A DNA stretch of 8,733 nucleotides from an uncultured Peptococcaceae bacterium (GTDB taxonomy: Bacteria > Bacillota > Desulfitobacteriia > Desulfitobacteriales > Syntrophobotulaceae), in contig CALBJS010000104.1 in the NCBI GenBank assembly GCA_937892995.1, positions 1 to 8,733 on the forward strand. Reading direction: 5' to 3'. Under the pieces are notes generated by a model, which saw nothing but the letters and a program-made list of their open reading frames with translations, was not told the DNA's origin and searched no databases. The translations under genes and the position numbers were made by a program. How positions within the stretch are numbered: the stretch's first letter is position 1; every line of letters starts with the position of its first letter. Positions 5,276 to 8,733 of this stretch are shown piece by piece.

Positions 5276-5983
5276 TTAGTCCTTTTTCACTACTTCCTTC
5301 GCATATTCAAAATTATAACCACCTTTATAAGAAGGAATAGTGACGATCTCTCTTAAAATGTCTACCTTCATACCGGCTTGTTTTAGAGGGAGGGCTTCTA
5401 ATTTAGTAAGGTAATCAAGTAAGACTTCCTGATCGCCTATGGCCAGTATTTCATAGGATGTCCCTCCAATCCTACTTATCGGCACTGAATTCACTAAAAG
5501 AGTATTTGTACCGCTCATAACTATCGAAGTAGTACTAACAACCCTTTGACCGTTAATACTGATCGCTTCTGCTCCGGCAAAACGCAGTGTATTAATAATC
5601 CTACGTAAGTCATCAGTGTTTAGCGGGAAAAGAACTTGAATGTCCTGGCCACTATCCTGAATTGTCATCCTTACTCCGGGTCCTTTGACGGTGATCGTCC
5701 CATCAGATATTCTAAGTTGATCTAGCCTTGCAATAAGAAAAGGATTATCAATTTCTTTATTCCTATGTTTCTCCAGCTCGTCTGTTATTTTCTTGTACTC
5801 ATCTTGGAGCAGTTTGTTCCTATCTTGCAAAGTATTCATGACTGACTTCATCTGAGTAAGCCTTTCGTTCTTAATCTGCTCAGCAATATTTACTTCTTTT
5901 TGGGTTTGGAACTGGAGGGAAATAAGAAAACCGATCGCAACCGCAGCAATGGTTGCCACGGTTATGATATGCTTATTAAACAT
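5276..5983 (-). CDS. DUF881 (YlxW/YlxX-like) membrane-anchored protein, second of a tandem pair
   Basis: The 235-residue protein has one N-terminal membrane helix (about 6-24, ITVATIAAVAIGFLISL), a charged coiled-coil stretch (about 30-75) and a DUF881 domain (about 80-220). Recognisable blocks are GTITVKGPGVRMTIQD (95-110), NTLRFAGAEAISINGQRV (131-148) and a late VTIPSY (214-219). Family relatives in Bacillus and actinobacteria lie near cell-division genes, but their biochemical role is not established, and I infer none. The bulk should lie outside the membrane. The ATG is 4 nt after the preceding gene's stop, with GGAGGG inside that gene's last codons, so the two are co-translated. The protein shares the upstream gene's architecture and motif order, so the pair looks like a tandem duplication that has diverged strongly. 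Confidence 0.9.
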   Translation of the reverse strand: MFNKHIITVATIAAVAIGFLISLQFQTQKEVNIAEQIKNERLTQMKSVMNTLQDRNKLLQDEYKKITDELEKHRNKEIDNPFLIARLDQLRISDGTITVKGPGVRMTIQDSGQDIQVLFPLNTDDLRRIINTLRFAGAEAISINGQRVVSTTSIVMSGTNTLLVNSVPISRIGGTSYEILAIGDQEVLLDYLTKLEALPLKQAGMKVDILREIVTIPSYKGGYNFEYAKEVVKKD

Positions 5984-5987
5984 TTTC

Positions 5988-6695
5988 TTAACCCTCCTTT
6001 GCCGGCTCAGTTAACTTATAGGTATGCTCCTTAGCGGCGGGAACGGTAACAGGATCCTCCGGTACCTCTAATTTACGCGTTATCCCATATTGTTGTTGAT
6101 ATTCACCCAGTTTATCCCAGAAATAAAACTGTAAAGCTGACTTTAAATTCTCTTGGTTACCAATAGCAGTTATTCTATAGGGGGGCATCTGTCTAGTTCC
6201 GTTAATCCGGATAAAGGCCCCACTGCAGAAAATCTCAGTATGGGTAGTTACCCGTTGATTATTCACCGCTATCGCTTCCGCACCGCCATTCCATAAGATA
6301 TTGATGAGCGTTCGGAGATATTCCTCATGAATGACATAGTTTCCAAACTCGTGCTCCCGTTCCAGATCGGAGTCATCTAGAATTATTCGTATTCCTGGTC
6401 CCGTAATTTCTACTAAGCCGGCATTCATCCTAGCCTCATTTAATTGCTCCGAAGCAAGTGCTGCCGCACTCTGGCCCGCTTGTAATTTCGTAAGTTCTTT
6501 CCAAAGTTTTTCATTTTCCTTAGCTAGCTGTTCATTTTCCAATTCTAGTTGAAGTAGGCTAGGTAAATTAGCATCCGGACGCAGTGTGTCTTGATTTGTC
6601 TGATAGTAGGCCTTGATAAGAATCATCGAAAAAATACCGATACCAAGCATCCCTAAAGCAATCAGGCTTAAAGCTATCTTTTTTTTAAACTGCAT
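5988..6695 (-). CDS. DUF881 (YlxW/YlxX-like) membrane-anchored protein, first of a tandem pair
   Basis: From the ATG at 6695 the protein has 235 residues, the same as its downstream partner. It shows a basic N-terminus (QFKKK), one membrane helix (about 7-28), a coiled coil with heptad-like leucines (about 47-75, LLQLELENEQLAKENEKL) and a DUF881 domain with LVEITGPGIRIILDD (94-108) and WNGGAEAIAVNNQRV (135-149). A longer form from GTG 6704 is open, but GGAG at 6704-6707 is 8 nt from the ATG and overlaps the GTG itself, so ATG is better. The gene follows the ndk terminator by about 60 nt. I found no clear promoter in that gap, so its expression may depend on readthrough or a weak site. No small-basic-protein (sbp) or ftsA/ftsZ gene is nearby, unlike the Bacillus ylxW-ylxX setting. 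Confidence 0.9.
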   Translation of the reverse strand: MQFKKKIALSLIALGMLGIGIFSMILIKAYYQTNQDTLRPDANLPSLLQLELENEQLAKENEKLWKELTKLQAGQSAAALASEQLNEARMNAGLVEITGPGIRIILDDSDLEREHEFGNYVIHEEYLRTLINILWNGGAEAIAVNNQRVTTHTEIFCSGAFIRINGTRQMPPYRITAIGNQENLKSALQFYFWDKLGEYQQQYGITRKLEVPEDPVTVPAAKEHTYKLTEPAKEG

Positions 6696-6753
6696 CTTGC
6701 TCACTCCGATAAAAAAACTTATGGTCCATGCGAGAAGTAAATCTTCTGCTTAA

Positions 6754-6779
6754 AAGGACACCCGGTTACGGGTGTCCTT
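6754..6779 (-). terminator. Strong intrinsic terminator after ndk
   Basis: AAGGACACCCG and CGGGTGTCCTT form a perfect 11-bp, GC-rich stem around a four-base TAAC loop, starting 4 nt after the ndk stop and followed by TTAAGC. The T run is short (four T including the stem end), but the stem is very stable. On the other strand it is followed by GTATTTATT, so it could also stop rightward transcription. Confidence 0.8.
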
Positions 6780-6783
6780 GTAT

Positions 6784-7233
6784 TTATTCAGTCAGCCATT
6801 CTTCCCCGATTTTAGGGTAGCGAAGAACCTCTTCGGGGCAGAAGTACAAGGATATTTCCCTCTCCGCACTTTCGATCGAGTCCGAACCGTGGATTACATT
6901 TCTACTGATATCCATGGCGTAACTCCCCCTAATCGAGCCGGGTCCGGCATTGGCAGGGTTGGTAGCCCCCATCATCTCTCTAGCCAAAGCGACCACATTT
7001 TTCCCTTCCCAGACCATCGCAATGACCGGAGAAGACATAATATATTCTACTGTCGGTTCAAAAAAAGCTTTTCCTTTGTGTTCTTGATAATGTTCTTCAG
7101 CCAGAGATCTATCTACCTGTAATAGTTTCAGGGCTACAAGTTTAAAACCCTTCTTTTCAAATCTAGAGATAATCTCACCGATCAGTCCTCTTTGCACTGC
7201 ATCCGGTTTTAGCATCAAAAATGTTCTTTCCAC
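6784..7233 (-). CDS. ndk: Nucleoside diphosphate kinase
   Basis: Ndk moves the gamma phosphate from ATP to other (d)NDPs through a phosphohistidine, balancing nucleotide pools. From GTG 7233 it has 149 residues, as usual. Seen: ERTFLMLKPDAVQRGLIG at the start with the conserved lysine (9), REMMGATNPANAGPGSIRG (85-103) with the phosphate-binding arginines and threonine, and NVIHGSDS (112-119) with the catalytic histidine 115. Two GTG codons stand side by side (7236 and 7233). The strong AGGAGG at 7241-7246 is 4 nt from the first and 7 nt from the second, and the second gives the common family start M-E-R-T-F, so I chose it. The gene lies about 70 nt after ftsH with no terminator between, so the two may share an mRNA. 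Confidence 0.97.
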   Translation of the reverse strand: MERTFLMLKPDAVQRGLIGEIISRFEKKGFKLVALKLLQVDRSLAEEHYQEHKGKAFFEPTVEYIMSSPVIAMVWEGKNVVALAREMMGATNPANAGPGSIRGSYAMDISRNVIHGSDSIESAEREISLYFCPEEVLRYPKIGEEWLTE

Positions 7234-7240
7234 CACATGT

Positions 7241-7246
7241 CCTCCT
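7241..7246 (-). promoter_or_regulatory. Ribosome binding site of ndk
   Basis: A perfect AGGAGG sits 7 nt before GTG 7233 and only 4 nt before GTG 7236. The spacing is what decides between the two adjacent starts. Confidence 0.8.
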
Positions 7247-7302
7247 AATAAAGCTCGGGGCCTTTTTCTTATCTTGACTGCATAGAGTACTTTGTTTTCG
7301 AA

Positions 7303-8733
7303 CTATTCTTCAGCATTAGCCAGATTAGATGGGAAGCCATCAAAATTGTCAATTATTTCCTCATCTTCGACCGAGCCCTCTTCATCCTCAATTTGCCCCT
7401 TATTAAAAGCTTCCGGCTTAGCACTCTCATCCTGGTTAAACACAGGTTCATTCCTGCGAGTCTCATCATATTTGGCAACTATTTTCTGGAAGCCCTCTGC
7501 CTCCAAGGTTTCGTTTTCCATAAGAGCTTGAGCAATAGCATGGAGTGTATCCATTCTTTCAATAATGATATCCTGGGCTTTTTGATAAGCTTCGTCGATA
7601 ATTCTTCGTACTTCGTTATCGATAGCTTGAGCGACGGACTCACTATAGTTACGATCACGGGCTATATCCCTGCCGAGAAAAACCTGTTCTTCCTTATGAC
7701 CAAAAGTAATGGGGCCTAATTCCTCAGACATCCCCAGCTCCGTAATCATTTTCCTGACAATCCCACTAGCCCGCTCGAGGTCATTGGATGCCCCGGTGCT
7801 AATTTCATGAAGCACTAAAGCCTCAGCCACTCTGCCACCTAAAAGCATGGTCACTTGATCCAGGAGTTGAGATTTTGTCATATAATTGCGGTCTTCCTTA
7901 GGAAGAAGTAAGGTGTAGCCCCCAGCCCTGCCCCTGGGAATAATCGATACTTTGTGAAGGGGATCAGTATGAGGAAGATACTCTCCAAGTAGAGCGTGGC
8001 CAGCCTCATGGTAAGAGACCAATTTCTTTTCAAAATCACTTATTACTCGACTTTTCTTTTCAGGTCCGGCAATAACTCTCTCGATAGAGTCTTCTAAAGC
8101 CTTCATGCTTACTTTCTTGTCATTACGACGAGCCGAAAGCAGAGCGGCCTCATTAACCATATTAGCAAGATCCGCTCCTGTAAAGCCCGGAGTCCTGCGG
8201 GCTAAAACTCCAAGATTTACCCCTGCAGCTAAAGGTTTGCCCTTGACATGAACCTTAAGAATTTCCTCTCTACCTTTAATGTCCGGAGCGGTAACAACGA
8301 CCTGGCGGTCGAACCGTCCCGGACGAAGAAGAGCGGGATCGAGGATATCGGGACGGTTAGTTGCGGCGATAATAATAATACCTTCGTTCCCATTAAAACC
8401 ATCCATTTCGACCAAGAGCTGATTTAGAGTTTGCTCACGTTCATCGTGGCCGCCACCTAAACCTGCCCCACGTTGACGACCAACCGCGTCGATCTCATCA
8501 ATAAACACTATACAAGGAGCATTTTTTTTAGCTTGTTCAAAAAGATCTCTGACTCGGGAGGCTCCAACCCCAACAAACATTTCCACGAAATCAGAGCCGC
8601 TGATGCTAAAGAAGGGTACCTCTGCTTCTCCAGAGACTGCCTTAGCAAGTAGGGTTTTCCCTGTTCCGGGAGGGCCAAAGAGCAATACTCCTTTCGGGAT
8701 CTTTGCTCCGATCTCATTAAACTTCTTAGGGGT
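7303..8733 (-). CDS. ftsH: ATP-dependent zinc metalloprotease FtsH (N-terminal part outside window)
   Basis: FtsH is a membrane-bound hexameric AAA+ protease that extracts and degrades unassembled or damaged membrane proteins and some regulators. The frame is open to the window edge, showing 476 residues; the two membrane helices and external domain (roughly the first 150-190 residues) are missing, so the visible start is not a real one. In visible numbering: Walker A GPPGTGKT (20-27), Walker B CIVFIDEIDA (74-83), second region of homology TNRPDILDPALLRPGRFDR (125-143), zinc-binding HEAGH (242-246) and the third zinc ligand aspartate in TGASNDLERA (318). The last 40 or so residues are unusually acidic (QIEDEEGSVEDEEIIDNFD), a variable tail that the protease may not need. 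ndk follows without a terminator. Confidence 0.98.
   Translation of the reverse strand, partial: TPKKFNEIGAKIPKGVLLFGPPGTGKTLLAKAVSGEAEVPFFSISGSDFVEMFVGVGASRVRDLFEQAKKNAPCIVFIDEIDAVGRQRGAGLGGGHDEREQTLNQLLVEMDGFNGNEGIIIIAATNRPDILDPALLRPGRFDRQVVVTAPDIKGREEILKVHVKGKPLAAGVNLGVLARRTPGFTGADLANMVNEAALLSARRNDKKVSMKALEDSIERVIAGPEKKSRVISDFEKKLVSYHEAGHALLGEYLPHTDPLHKVSIIPRGRAGGYTLLLPKEDRNYMTKSQLLDQVTMLLGGRVAEALVLHEISTGASNDLERASGIVRKMITELGMSEELGPITFGHKEEQVFLGRDIARDRNYSESVAQAIDNEVRRIIDEAYQKAQDIIIERMDTLHAIAQALMENETLEAEGFQKIVAKYDETRRNEPVFNQDESAKPEAFNKGQIEDEEGSVEDEEIIDNFDGFPSNLANAEE

Noticed and set aside
6705..6753. Promoter for the DUF881 pair between the ndk terminator and the gene start
   Set aside because: No -35/-10 pair with acceptable spacing; a seven-T run (RNA sense) and a five-bp AGAAG/CTTCT hairpin are present, but neither forms a clear signal.

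Overview
The window reads as chromosomal DNA from an anaerobic, moderately low-GC Firmicute. A Peptococcaceae-type clostridium (Desulfitobacterium, Desulfosporosinus or Dehalobacter relatives) is my best guess. The reasons are the FtsH and nucleoside diphosphate kinase sequence style, purine-rich Shine-Dalgarno (SD) sites, frequent GTG and TTG starts, a formate-tetrahydrofolate ligase of the acetogen/clostridial type, and DUF881 (YlxW/YlxX-like) proteins, which are typical of Firmicutes and Actinobacteria. The placement is an inference. Every gene I accept is on the minus strand, so transcription runs from the right end of the window to the left. I saw no mobile element, CRISPR array, tRNA or rRNA.

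In the direction of transcription: (1) 8733-7303 is the C-terminal three quarters of ftsH, the membrane AAA+ zinc protease, cut by the window edge. It is followed after about 70 nt by ndk (7233-6784), which ends in a strong intrinsic terminator (6754-6779). (2) 6695-5276 holds two adjacent DUF881 proteins, each one membrane anchor, a short coiled coil and a DUF881 domain. They are probably an ancient tandem duplication. (3) 5248-3357 is a self-contained fhs unit: promoter, structured leader, TTG-started formate-tetrahydrofolate ligase and terminator. (4) 3235-2627 is an unrecognised two-helix membrane protein, preceded by a G-quadruplex-capable G-rich tract and an overlapping hairpin. (5) 2605-721 is a compact folate operon, folP-folB-folK, with overlapping genes and a good promoter. 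(6) 748-1 starts with a promoter whose -10 overlaps the folK stop codon. A structured leader of about 200 nt follows, then a Rossmann/DUF2520 protein (candidate ketopantoate reductase, PanG-like) that runs off the left edge.

Functionally the left half is about cofactors. FolB makes the pterin aldol product, FolK pyrophosphorylates it and FolP joins it to p-aminobenzoate. Fhs charges the finished tetrahydrofolate with formate for one-carbon metabolism or the Wood-Ljungdahl pathway. The DUF2520 gene probably opens a pantothenate (pan) gene group lying outside the window. The right half concerns membrane quality control and nucleotide pools.

The most interesting material is non-coding. The leader between folK and the DUF2520 gene has a 13-bp hairpin with two bulged adenosines, resembling the 'pan' RNA motif known upstream of pantothenate genes. 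Further down, two mutually exclusive helices compete for one arm, and one of them hides the ribosome binding site. The fhs leader and the G-rich tract before the orphan membrane gene are secondary targets. Several gene starts were moved to fit ribosome binding sites: fhs to TTG 5086, the first DUF881 gene to ATG 6695 and ndk to GTG 7233.
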